Source of the DNA: Coriaria nepalensis
Lineage: Eukaryota; Streptophyta; Magnoliopsida; Cucurbitales; Coriariaceae
DNA length: 64,000 nt
Assembly (NCBI GenBank): GCA_027186245.1
Contig: CP114482.1
Location: 10,497,209 to 10,561,208, forward strand
Reading direction: 5' to 3'
The position numbers were made by a program, and so were the translations under genes. Shown one piece after another: positions 1 through 9,239 of this stretch (position 1 is the stretch's first letter; each line of letters begins with the position of its first letter). The notes below the pieces were generated by a model. It saw only the letters and a program-made list of their open reading frames with translations, was not told the origin of the DNA and did no database searches.

Positions 1-2269
1 AATCAATTCAAACGAATTCTATTTTCGCATTTGAAACACGACTTTTGTGCAAAACATGCAATTGATCTATTGACGGCAATAATGCGTTTGTTTAGCCTTA
101 AAATAATGTCATTGAGTCTTCTCTAGTCATTAAATCAATTAAAACTAATTCGAAAGAATTCTATTTTTTCGCACTTCAAACACGACTTTCGTTCAGAACT
201 TTCAATTCAATAATTGAAGGCAACTATGCATCTTTTTAGCCTTAAAATCATGTCATTGAGTCTCTTCTAGTCATCAAATCATTTGAAAGCATTTTGAACA
301 AATTATATTTTCGCTCTTCAATCGAGGCTTTTGTCCATAACTTGCAATTGATGTTTTCAAGCAAATTATCCATTGTTTGGCCTTGAAATCATGTCATTGA
401 GTCTCTTTTAGTAATTAAATCATTTCAAGAAATTCGAACGAAATTTTTTTTCGCACTTGAACCAATACTTTCGTGCATAATTTGCAATGGATCTTTTGAA
501 GGCAACTAGGCATTTGTATAACCTTAAAATCATGTCATTGAGTCAATTTTAGTCAGTAAATCATTCGAAATCAATTCAAACGAATTCTATTTTCGCCTTT
601 CAAACACGACTTTTGTGCAAAACATGCAATTGATCTATTGAAGGCAATTATGCGTTTGTTTAGCCTTAAAATCATGTCATTGAGTCTTCTCTAGTCATTA
701 AATCAATTAAAAGTACTTCGAAAGAATTCTATTTTGTCGCAGTTCAAACATGACTTTCGTTCAGAACTTTCAATTCAATAATTGAAGGCAACTATGCATC
801 TTTTTATCCTTAAAATCATGTCATTGAGTCTCTTCTAGTCATCAAATCATTTGAAAGCATTTTGAACAAATTCTATTTTCGCTCTTCGATCGAGACTTTT
901 GTGCATAACTTGCAATTGACGTATTCAAGCAAATTATCCATTGTTTAGCCTTCAAATCATGTCATCGAGTCTCTTCTAGTAATTAAATCCTTTCAAAGAA
1001 ATTTAAACGAAATCTTTTTTCGCACCTGAACCACGGCTTTTGTGCATAATTTGCAATGGATCTTTTGAAGGCAACTAGGCATTTGTATAGCCTTAAAATG
1101 ATGTCATTGAGTCACTTTTTGTCAGTAAATCATTCGAAATCAATTCAAACGAATTCTATTTTCGCATTTCAAACACGACTTTTGTGCAAAACATGTAATT
1201 GATCTATTGAAGGAATTTATGCGTTTGTTTAGCCTTAAAATCATGTCATTGAGTCTTCTCTAGTCATTAAATCAATTAAAACTAATTCGAAAGAATTCTA
1301 TTTTTTCGCACTTCAAACACGACTTTCGTTCAGAACTTTCAATTCAGTAATTGAAGGCAACTATGCATCTTTTTAGCCTTAAAATCATGTCATTGAGTCT
1401 CTTCTAGTCATCAAATCATTTGAAAGCATTTTGAACAAATTCTATTTTCGCTCTTCAATCGAGACTTTTGTGCATAACTTGCAATTGATGTTTTCAAGCA
1501 AATTATCCATTGTTTGGCCTTGAAATCATGTCATTGAGTCTCTTTTAGTAATTAAATCATTTCAAAGAAATTCGAGCGAAATCTTTTTTCGCACTTGAAC
1601 CAATACTTTCGTGCATAATTTGCAATGGATCTTTTGAAGGCAACTAGGCATTTGTATAGCCTTAAAATCATGTCATTGAGTCAATTTTAGTCAGTAAATC
1701 ATTCGAAATCAATTCAAACGAATTCTATTTTCGCCTTTCAAACACGACTTTTGTGCAAAACATGCAATTGATCTATTGATGGCAATTATGCGTTTGTTTA
1801 GCCTTAAAATCATGTCATTGAGTCTTCTCTAGTCATTAAATCAATTAAAAGTAATTCGAAAGAATTCTATTTTGTCGCACTTCAAACATGACTTTCGTTC
1901 AGAACTTTCAATTCAATAATTGAAGGCAACTATGCATCTTTTTATCCTTAAAATCATGTCATTGAGTCTCTTCTAGTCATCAAATCATTTGAAAGCATTT
2001 TGAACAAATTCTATTTTCGTTCTTCGATCGAGACTTTTGTGCATAACTTGCAATTGATGTATTCAAGCAAATTATCCATTGTTTAGCCTTCAAATCATGT
2101 CATCGAGTCTCTTCTAGTATTTAAATCATTTCAAAGAAAATTAAACGAAATCTTTTTTCGCACCTAAACCACGGCTTTTGTGCATAATTTGCAATGGATC
2201 TTTTGAAGGCAACTAGGCATTTGTATAGCCTTAAAATCATGTCATTGAGTCACTTTTAGTCAGTAAATC
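1..2269 (+). repeat. Tract A: two-HOR (1.14-kb) repeat
   Basis: Units start at the window edge (M1 lacks its first 6 bases), 563, 1132 and 1701. Units alternate in type. Units 1 and 3 have M4b with an unusual gagtcaattttag ending and gtttggccttg in M3. Units 2 and 4 have ttttgtcgcac in M2, tcgatcgag in M3 and M4a. The repeat period is therefore about 1138 bp, in two copies. The last unit is also the first of the seven-monomer tract that follows. Confidence 0.85.
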
Positions 2270-2696
2270 ATTCGAAATCAATTCAAACGAATTCTATTTT
2301 CGCATTTCAAACACGACTTTTGTGCAAAACATGCAATTGATCTATTGACGGCAATTATGCGTTTGTTTAGCCTTAAAATCATGTCATTGAGTCTTCTCTA
2401 GTCATTAAATCAATTAAAAGTAATTCGAAAGAATTCTATTTTTTCGCACTTCAAACACCACTTTCGTTCAGAACTTTCAATTCAATAATTGAAGGCAACT
2501 ATGCATCTTTTTAGCCTTAAAATCATGTCATTGAGTCTCTTCCAGTCATCAAATCATTTGAAAGCATTTTGAACAAATTCTATTTTCGCTCTTCGATCGA
2601 GACTTTTGTGCATAACTTGCAATTGATGTATTCAAGCAAATTATCCATTGTTTAGCCTTGAAATCATGTCATTGAGTCACTTTTAGTCAGTAAATC
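2270..2696 (+). repeat. Three-monomer HOR unit, first copy (M1-M2-M3/4)
   Basis: This unit is 427 bp long. M3 begins normally (atttgaaagc, cgctcttcgatcg) but ends with the M4 tail gagtcacttttagtcagtaaatc. It keeps the M3-type G (position 2660) in ccttGaaatc and agcaaattat, so the crossover lies at or 3' of that base. These two bases differ from the other three short units. Confidence 0.9.
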
Positions 2697-2838
2697 ATTC
2701 GAAATCAATTCAAACGAATTCTATTTTCGCATTTCACACACGACTTTTGTGCAAAACATGTAATTGATCTATTGAAGGAAATTATGCGTTTGTTTAGCCT
2801 TAAAATCATGTCATTGAGTCTTCTCTAGTCATTAAATC
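2697..2838 (+). repeat. Monomer type M1 (reference copy)
   Basis: M1 is 142 bp. It opens with attcgaaatcaattcaaacg and an EcoRI site (gaattc), then ttcgcatttcaaacacgac, ttttgtgcaaaacatg and aattgatctattgaagg, and ends with gagtcttctctagtcattaaatc. Its diagnostic features are the ttcttctctagtcatt tail (the other types have ctcttctag, ctcttttag or cacttttag) and the gcgtttgtttagcc stretch (gcatttg in some units). This copy reads catttcacacacg and gtaattg, which are minor variants. M1 is the type found doubled at seven irregular junctions further right. Confidence 0.93.
2707..2720. other. Dyad near M1 start (5-bp stem)
   Basis: AATTC, a 4-base loop AAAC, then GAATT form a perfect 5-bp inverted repeat about 11 bases into M1. 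The right arm is part of the EcoRI site. The same place in the other monomers also carries a dyad, so the register is shared while the bases differ. Confidence 0.7.
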
Positions 2839-2848
2839 AATTAAAACT

Positions 2849-2862
2849 AATTCGAAAGAATT
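2849..2862. other. Dyad near M2 start with GAAA loop
   Basis: AATTC-GAAA-GAATT is a perfect 5-bp inverted repeat whose loop is GAAA, placed about 11 bases into M2 in the same register as the M1 dyad. It recurs with few changes through the window; exceptions include aaatcgaaag at about 5838 and gtaagaattc at about 40402. Confidence 0.7.
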
Positions 2863-2902
2863 CTATTTTTTCGCACTTCAAACACGACTTTCGTTCAGAA
2901 CT

Positions 2903-2920
2903 TTCAATTCAGTAATTGAA
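2903..2920. other. M2 stem-loop, 7-bp perfect stem
   Basis: Arms TTCAATT and AATTGAA flank a 4-base loop, CAGT in this copy. Other M2 copies keep the arms while the loop reads CAAT (most), CAAC (for example near 10020 and 14572) or GAAT (near 15705 and 19123). Some M2 variants break the stem: aattaaagg near 6050, tttaataataaaagg near 16275, and ttgaaattcaataattg from 57.6 kb rightward. It is a candidate cruciform or hairpin site. No function is shown. Confidence 0.65.
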
Positions 2921-2940
2921 GGCAACTATGCATCTTTTTA

Positions 2941-2964
2941 GCCTTAAAATCATGTCATTGAGTC
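2941..2964 (+). other. Most conserved 24-bp box of the monomer (M2 instance)
   Basis: This stretch, from gcctt to gagtc, is nearly identical in all four monomer types and in almost all of the ~450 monomers. The common exception is G for A after cctt in M3. Other variants are catcgag or catggag in M3 of some units. It lies about 100 bp from the monomer start. Conservation across types whose other parts differ may mean a bound protein or a preferred exchange site, but that is inference. It is not a CENP-B box, because no CGGG core is present. Confidence 0.7.
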
Positions 2965-2982
2965 TTTTCTAGTCATCAAATC

Positions 2983-3123
2983 ATTTGAAAGCATTTTGAA
3001 CAAATTCTATTTTCGCTCTTCAATCGAGACTTTTGTGCAAAACTTGCAATTGACGTATTCAAGCAAATTATCCATTGTTTAGCCTTGAAATCATGTCATC
3101 GAGTCTCTTCTAGTAATTAAATC
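2983..3123 (+). repeat. Monomer type M3 (reference copy)
   Basis: M3 is 141 bp. It opens atttgaaagcattttgaac, then aaattctattttcgctcttc, aatcgagacttttgtgcata (this copy has gcaaaacttg), tgatgtWttcaagcaaatta, tccattgtttagccttgaaa and a tail with gtcatcgagtctcttctagtaattaaatc. It is distinguished by the cgctcttc block and by a G in ccttGaaatc, where M1, M2 and M4 normally have A. It lacks the EcoRI site because the base before aattc is A. Confidence 0.93.
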
Positions 3124-3265
3124 ATTTCAAAGAAATTTAAACGAAATCTTTTTTCGCACCTGAACCACGGCTTTTGTGCATAATTTGCAATGGATCTTTT
3201 GAAGGCAACTAGGCATTTGTATAGCCTTAAAATCATGTCATTGAGTCACTTTTAGTCAGTAAATC
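3124..3265 (+). repeat. Monomer type M4 (reference copy)
   Basis: M4 is 142 bp. It opens atttcaaagaaatttaaacg, then aaatcttttttcgcacctga, accacggcttttgtgcataa, tttgcaatggatcttttgaa, ggcaactaggcatttgtata and a tail gagtcacttttagtcagtaaatc. Two allelic families occur across the array: M4a (this one, tttaaacg plus ccacggcttttgtg) and M4b (attcgaacg plus ccaatactttcgtg). They alternate or are swapped between otherwise similar HOR units. M4 ends also vary (gagtcac, gaatcag, gaatcac), and these endings are useful haplotype markers for the super-repeats. Confidence 0.93.
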
Positions 3266-3692
3266 ATTCGAAATCAATTCAAACGAATTCTATTTTCGCA
3301 TTTCAAACACGACTTTTGTGCAAAACATGCAATTGATCTATTGAAGGCAATTATGCGTTTCTTTAGCCTTAAAATCATGTCATTGAGTCTTCTCTAGTCA
3401 TTAAATCAATTAAAAGTAATTCGAAAGAATTCTATTTTTTCGCACTTCAAACACGACTTTCGTTCAGAACTTTCAATTCAATAATTGAAGGCAACTATGC
3501 ATCTTTTTAGCCTTAAAATCATGTCATTGAGTCTCTTCTAGTCATCAAATCATTTGAAAGCATTTTGAACAAATTCTATTTTCGCTCTTCAATCGAGACT
3601 TTTGTGCATAACTTGCAATTGATGTATTCAAGCAAGTTATCCATTGTTTAGCCTTAAAATCATGTCATTGAGTCACTTTTAGTCGGTAAATC
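3266..3692 (+). repeat. Three-monomer HOR unit, second copy
   Basis: This unit is 427 bp long, with the same M3/M4 fusion. Here the base after cctt is A (3656), as in M4, and the fused monomer reads agcaagttatcc. The M4-derived tail has agtcggtaaatc, a single change not seen in the other short units. Confidence 0.9.
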
Positions 3693-4261
3693 ATTCGAAA
3701 TCAATTCAAACGAATACTATTTTCGCATTTCAAACACGACTTTTGTGCAAAACATGTAATTGATCTATTGAAGGAAATTATGCGTTTGTTTAGCCTTAAA
3801 ATCATGTCATTGAGTCTTCTCTAGTCATTAAATCAATTAAAACTAATTCGAAAGAATTCTATTTTTTCGCACTTCAAACACGACTTTCGTTCAGAACTTT
3901 CAATTCAGTAATTGAAGGCAACTATGCATCTTTTTAGCCTTAAAATCATGTCATTGAGTCTTTTCTAGTCATCAAATCATTTGAAAGCATTTTGAACAAA
4001 TTCTATTTTCGCTCTTCAATCGAGACTTTTGTGCATAACTTGCAATTGACGTATTCAAGCAAATTATCAATTGTTTAGCCTTGAAATCATGTCATCGAGT
4101 CTCTTCTAGTAATTAAATCATTTCAAAGAAATTTAAACGAAATCTTTTTTCGCACCTGAACCACGGCTTTTGTGCATAATTTGCAATGGATCTTTTGAAG
4201 GCAACTAGGCATTTGTATAGCCTTAAAATCATGTCATTGAGTCACTTTTAGTCAGTAAATC

Positions 4262-4688
4262 ATTCGAAATCAATTCAAACGAATTCTATTTTCGCATTTC
4301 AAACACGACTTTTGTGCAAAACATGCAATTGATCTATTGAAGGCAATTATGCGTTTCTTTAGCCTTAAAATCATGTCATTGAGTCTTCTCTAGTCATTAA
4401 ATCAATTAAAAGTAATTCGAAAGAATTCTATTTTTTCGCACTTCAAACACGACTTTCGTTCAGAACTCTCAATTCAATAATTGAAGGCAACTATGCATCT
4501 TTTTAGCCTTAAAATCATGTCATTGAGTCTCTTCTAGTCATCAAATCATTTGAAAGCATTTTGAACAAATTCTATTTTCGCTCTTCAATCGAGACTTTTG
4601 TGCATAACTTGCAATTGATGTATTCAAGCAAGTTATCCATTGTTTAGCCTTAAAATCATGTCATTGAGTCACTTTTAGTCAGTAAATC
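4262..4688 (+). repeat. Three-monomer HOR unit, third copy
   Basis: This unit is 427 bp long, with the M3/M4 fusion of the agcaagttat plus ccttAaaatc type. M2 reads gaactctcaattc, a local change in the left arm region of the stem-loop. Confidence 0.9.
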
Positions 4689-5257
4689 ATTCGAAATCAA
4701 TTCAAACGAATACTATTTTCGCATTTCAAACACGACTTTTGTGCAAAACATGCAATTGATCTATTGAAGGCAATTATGCGTTTGTTTAGCCTTAAAATCA
4801 TGTCATTGAGTCTTCTCTAGTCATTAAATAAATTAAAAGTAATTCGAAAGAATTCTATTTTTTCGCACTTCAAACACGACTTTCGTTCAGAACTTTCAAT
4901 TCAGTAATTGAAGGCAACTATGCATCTTTTTAGCCTTAAAATCATGTCATTGAGTCTCTTCTAGTCATCAAATCATTTGAAAGCATTTTGAACAAATTCT
5001 ATTTTCGCTCTTCAATCGAGACTTTTGTGCATAACTTGCAATTGACGTATTCAAGCAAATTATCCATTGTTTAGCCTTGAAATCATGTCATCGAGTCTCT
5101 TCTAGTAATTAAATCATTTCAAAGAAATTTAAACGAAATCTTTTTTCGCACCTGAACCACGGCTTTTGTGCATAATTTGCAATGGATCTTTTGAAGGCAA
5201 CTAGGCATTTGTATAGCCTTAAAATCATGTCATTGAGTCACTTTTAGTCAGTAAATC

Positions 5258-5684
5258 ATTCGAAATCAATTCAAACGAATTCTATTTTCGCATTTCAAAC
5301 ACGACTTTTGTGCAAAACATGCAATTGATCTATTGAAGGCAATTATGCGTTTCTTTAGCCTTAAAATCATGTCATTGAGTCTTCTCTAGTCATTAAATCA
5401 ATTAAAAGTAATTCGAAAGAATTCTATTTTTTCGCACTTCAAACACGACTTTCGTTCAGAACTTTCAATTCAATAATTGAAGGCAACTATGCATCTTTTT
5501 AGCCTTAAAATCATGTCATTGAGTCTCTTCTAGTCATCAAATCATTTGAAAGCATTTTGAACAAATTCTATTTTCGCTCTTCAATCGAGACTTTTGTGCA
5601 TAACTTGCAATTGATGTATTCAAGCAAGTTATCCATTGTTTAGCCTTAAAATCATGTCATTGAGTCACTTTTAGTCAGTAAATC
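5258..5684 (+). repeat. Three-monomer HOR unit, fourth copy
   Basis: This unit is 427 bp long, with the same fused M3/M4 as copies two and three. It closes the 996-bp tract; the next unit is the five-monomer one. Confidence 0.9.
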
Positions 5685-6396
5685 ATTCGAAATCAATTCA
5701 AACGAATACTATTTTCGCATTTCAAACACGACTTTTGTGCAAAACATGCAATTGATCTATTGAAGGCAATTATGCGTTTGTTTAGCCTTAAAATCATGTC
5801 ATTGAGTCTTCTCTAGTCATTAAATCAATTAAAAGTAAATCGAAAGAATTCTATTTTGTCGCACTTCAAACACGACTTTCGTTCAGAACTTTCAATTCAA
5901 TAATTGAAGGCAACTATGCATCTTTTTATCCTTAAAATCATGTCATTGAGTCTTCTCTAGTCATTAAATCAATTAAAAGTAATTCGAAAGAATTCTATTT
6001 TGTCGCACTTTAAACATGACTTTCGTTCAGAACTTTCAATTCAATAATTAAAGGCAACTATGCATCTTTTTATCCTTAAAATAATGTCATTGAGTCTCTT
6101 CTAGTCATCAAATCATTTGAAAGCATTTTGAACAAATTCTATTTTCGCTCTTCGATCGAGACTTTTGTGCATAACTTGCAATTGACGTATTCAAGCAAAT
6201 TATCCATTGTTTAGCCTTAAAATCATGCCATTGAGTCTCTTTTAGTAATTAAATCATTTCAAGAAATTCGAACGAAATCTTTTTTCGCACCTGAACCAAT
6301 ACTTTCGTGCATAATTTGCAATGGATCTTTTGAAGGAAACTAGGCATTTGTATAACCTTAAAATCATGTCATTGAGTCACTTTTAGTCAGTAAATC
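5685..6396 (+). repeat. Five-monomer HOR unit (M2 doubled)
   Basis: This unit is 712 bp long, with order M1, M2, M2, M3, M4b. The first M2 (ttttgtcgcac, tttttatcc) switches at its conserved box to the M1-type tail gagtcttctctagtcattaaatc (about 5947-5970) and is followed by a second M2. The unit therefore has an M2/M1 chimeric junction. It is the only five-monomer unit of this kind in the window and marks the border between the 4+3 tract and the next mosaic. Confidence 0.88.
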
Positions 6397-9239
6397 ATTC
6401 GAAATCAATTCAAACGAATTCTATTTTCGCATTGCAAACACGACTTTTCTGCAAAACATGCAATTGATCTATTGAAGGCAATTATGCGTTTGTTTAGCCT
6501 TAAAATCATGTCATTGAGTCTTCTCTAGTCATTAAATCAATTTAAAGTAATTCGAAAGAATTCTATTTTTTCGCACTTCAAACACGACTTTCGTTCAGAA
6601 CTTTCAATTCAATAATTGAAGGCAACTATGCATCTTTTTAGCCTTAAAATCATGTCATTGAGTCTCTTCTAGTCATCAAATCATTTGAAATCATTTTGAA
6701 CAAATTCTATTTTCACTCTTCAATCGAGACTTTTGTGCATAACTTGCAATTGATGTTTTCAAGCAAATTATCCATTGTTTAACCTTGAAATCATGTCATC
6801 GAGTCTCTTCTAGTAACTAAATCATTTCAAAGAAATTTAAACGAAATCTTTTTTCGCACCTGAACCACGGCTTTTGTGCATAATTTGCAATGAATCTTTT
6901 GAAGGCAACTAGGCATTTGTATAGCCTTAAAATCATGTCATTGAGTCACTTTTAGTCAGTAAATCATTCGAAATCAATTCAAACGAATACTATTTTCGCA
7001 TTTCAAGCACGACTTTTGTGCAAAACATGCAATTGATCTATTGAAGGCAATTATGCGTTTGTTTAGCCTTAAAATCATGTCATTGAGTCTTCCCTAGTCA
7101 TTAAATCAATTAAAAGTAATTCGAAAGAATTCTATTTTTTCGCACTTCAAACACGACTTTCGTTCAGAACTTTCAATTCAATAATTGAAGGCAACTATGC
7201 ATGTTTTTAGCCTTAAAATCATGTCATTGAGTCTCTTCTAGTCATCAAATCAGTTGAAAGCATTTTGAACAAACTCTATTTTCGCTCTTCAATCGAGACT
7301 TTTGTGCATAACTTGCAATTGATGTTTTCAAGCAAATTATCCATTGTTTAACCTTGAAATCATGTCATCGAGTCTCTTCTAGTAATTAAATCATTTAAAA
7401 GAACTTTAAACGAAATCTTTTTTCGCACCTCAACCACGGCTTTTGTGCATAACTTGCAATGGATCTTTTGAAGGCAACTAGGCCTTTGTATAGCCTTAAA
7501 ATCATGTCATTGAATCAGTTTTAGTCAGTAAATCATTCGTAATCAATTCAAACGAATTCTATTTTCGCGTTCCAAACACGACTTTTGTGCAAAACAAGCA
7601 ATTGATCTACTGAAGGCAATTATGCGTTTGTTTTGCCTTAAAATCATGTCATTGAGTCTTCTCTAGTCATTAAATCAATTAAAAGTAATTCGAAAGAATT
7701 CTATTTTGTCGCACTTCAAACACGACTTTCGTTCAGAACTTTCAATTCAATAATTGAAGGCAACTATGCATCTTTTTAGCCTTAAAATCATGTCATTGAG
7801 TCTCTTCTAGTCATCAAATCAGTTGAAAGCATTTTGAACAAATTCTATTTTCGCTCTTCAATCGAGACTTTTGTGCATAACTTGCAATTGATGTTTTCAA
7901 GCAAATTATCCATTGTTTAACCTTGAAATCATGTCATCGAGTCTCTTCTAGTAATTAAATCATTTCAAAGAAATTTAAACGAAATCTTTTTTCGCACCTC
8001 AACCACGGCTTTTGTGCATAACTTGCAATCGATCTTTTGAAGGCAACTAGGCCTTTGTATAGCCTTAAAATCATGTCATTGAATCAGTTTTAGTCAGTAA
8101 ATCATTCGTAATCAATTCAAACGAATTCTATTTTCGCATTTCAAACACGACTTTTGTGCAAAACAAGCAATTGATCTACAGAAGGCAATTATGCATTTGT
8201 TTAGCCTTAAAATCATGTCATTGAGTCTTCTCTAGTCATTAAATCAATTAAAAGTAATTCGAAAGAATTCTATTTTGTCGCACTTTAAACATGACTTTCG
8301 TTCAGAACTTTCAATTCAATAATTAAAGGCAACTATGCATCTTTTTATCCTTAAAATAATGTCATTGAGTCTCTTCTAGTCATCAAATCATTTGAAAGCA
8401 TTTTGAACAAATTTTATTTTCGCTCTTCGATCGAGACTTTTGTGCATAACTTGCAATTGACGTATTCAAGCAAATTATCCATTGTTTAGCCTTGAAATCG
8501 TGCCATTGAGTCTCTTTTAGTAATTAAATCATTTCAAGAAATTCGAACGAAATCTTTTTTCGCACTTGAACCAATACTTTCGTGCATAATTTGCAATGGA
8601 TCTTTTGAAGGAAACTAGGCATTTGTATAACCTTAAAATCATGTCATTGAGTCACTTTTAGTCAGTAAATCATTCGAAATCAATTCAAACGAATTCTATT
8701 TTCGCATTGCAAACACGACTTTTCTGCAAAACATGCAATTGATCTATTGAATGCAATTATGCGTTTGTTTAGCCTTAAAATCATGTCATTGAGTCTTCTC
8801 TAGTCATTAAATCAATTAAAAGTAATTCGAAAGAATTCTATTTTGTCGCACTTTAAACATGACTTTCGTTCAGAACTTTCAATTCAATAATTAAAGGCAG
8901 CTATGCATCTTTTTATCCTTAAAATAATGTCATTGAGTCTCTTCTAGTCATCAAATCATTTGAAAGCATTTTGAACAAATTCTATTTTCGCTCTTCGATC
9001 GAGGCTTTTGTGCATAACTTGCAATTGACGTATTCAAGCAAATTATCCATTGTTTAGCCTTGAAATCGTGCCATTGAGTCTCTTTTAGTAATTAAATCAT
9101 TTCAAGAAATTCGAACGAAATCTTTTTTCGCACTTGAACGAATACTTTCGTGCATAATTTGCAATGGATCTTTTGAAGGAAACTAGGCATTTGTATAACC
9201 TTAAAATCATGTCATTGAGTCACTTTTAGTCAGTAAATC
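6397..9239 (+). repeat. Tract C: five HOR units, mosaic
   Basis: Units start at 6397, 6966, 7535, 8104 and 8672. The unit at 6397 (cattgcaaacacgacttttctgc, aatttaaagtaa) matches 9240. The unit at 6966 (tcttccctag) matches 9809. The unit at 7535 (aaacaagcaattg) resembles 10378 in M1, whereas the M2 of 8104 (tgtcgcactttaaac, aattaaagg) matches 10378. The tract is therefore a 2843-bp displaced relative of the next one, with 8104 and 8672 partly duplicated from each other. M4 is type b (568-bp units) in 8104 and 8672. Confidence 0.8.

Larger units (their letters stand above)
2839..2982 (+). repeat. Monomer type M2 (reference copy)
   Basis: M2 is 144 bp. It opens aattaaaaSTaattcgaaag, then gaattctattttttcgcac, cacgactttcgttcagaac, a stem-loop with arms ttcaatt and aattgaa, ggcaactatgcatctttt and the shared tail ending ctcttctagtcatcaaatc. 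It is the only type with cgttcagaac where the other three have gtgcaWaaYWtg, so this block is the most diverged part of the family. M2 carries the second EcoRI site of each HOR and an NsiI-type atgcat. Confidence 0.93.
2697..3265 (+). repeat. Reference 569-bp HOR unit (M1-M2-M3-M4)
   Basis: A clean example of the basic unit, given so that the monomers can be located elsewhere: M1 2697-2838, M2 2839-2982, M3 2983-3123, M4 3124-3265. The spacing from one M1 start to the next is 569 in most of the window and 568 where M4 begins atttcaagaaattcg (one A fewer) or where M3 reads aacaaatctatt (one T fewer). 569 is not a multiple of 3, so any reading frame shifts at each unit, and stop codons occur in all frames within a monomer or two. 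Confidence 0.95.
1701..5684 (+). repeat. Tract B: seven-monomer (4+3) 996-bp repeat, four copies
   Basis: Full and shortened HOR units alternate. Starts are 1701 (4 monomers), 2270 (3), 2697 (4), 3266 (3), 3693 (4), 4262 (3), 4689 (4) and 5258 (3). Each pair spans 996 bp, as seen from M1 positions 2703, 3699, 4695 and 5691 for the unit after each short one. The short units lack one monomer through fusion of M3 to M4. Regular alternation over four pairs indicates that the deletion arose once and was then amplified as a seven-monomer unit. Confidence 0.9.

Noticed and set aside
1010..1020. T-runs (cttttttcgc) as terminators or polymerase III stops
   Set aside because: They occur in every M4 and M2 as part of the monomer and follow no gene or GC-rich stem.
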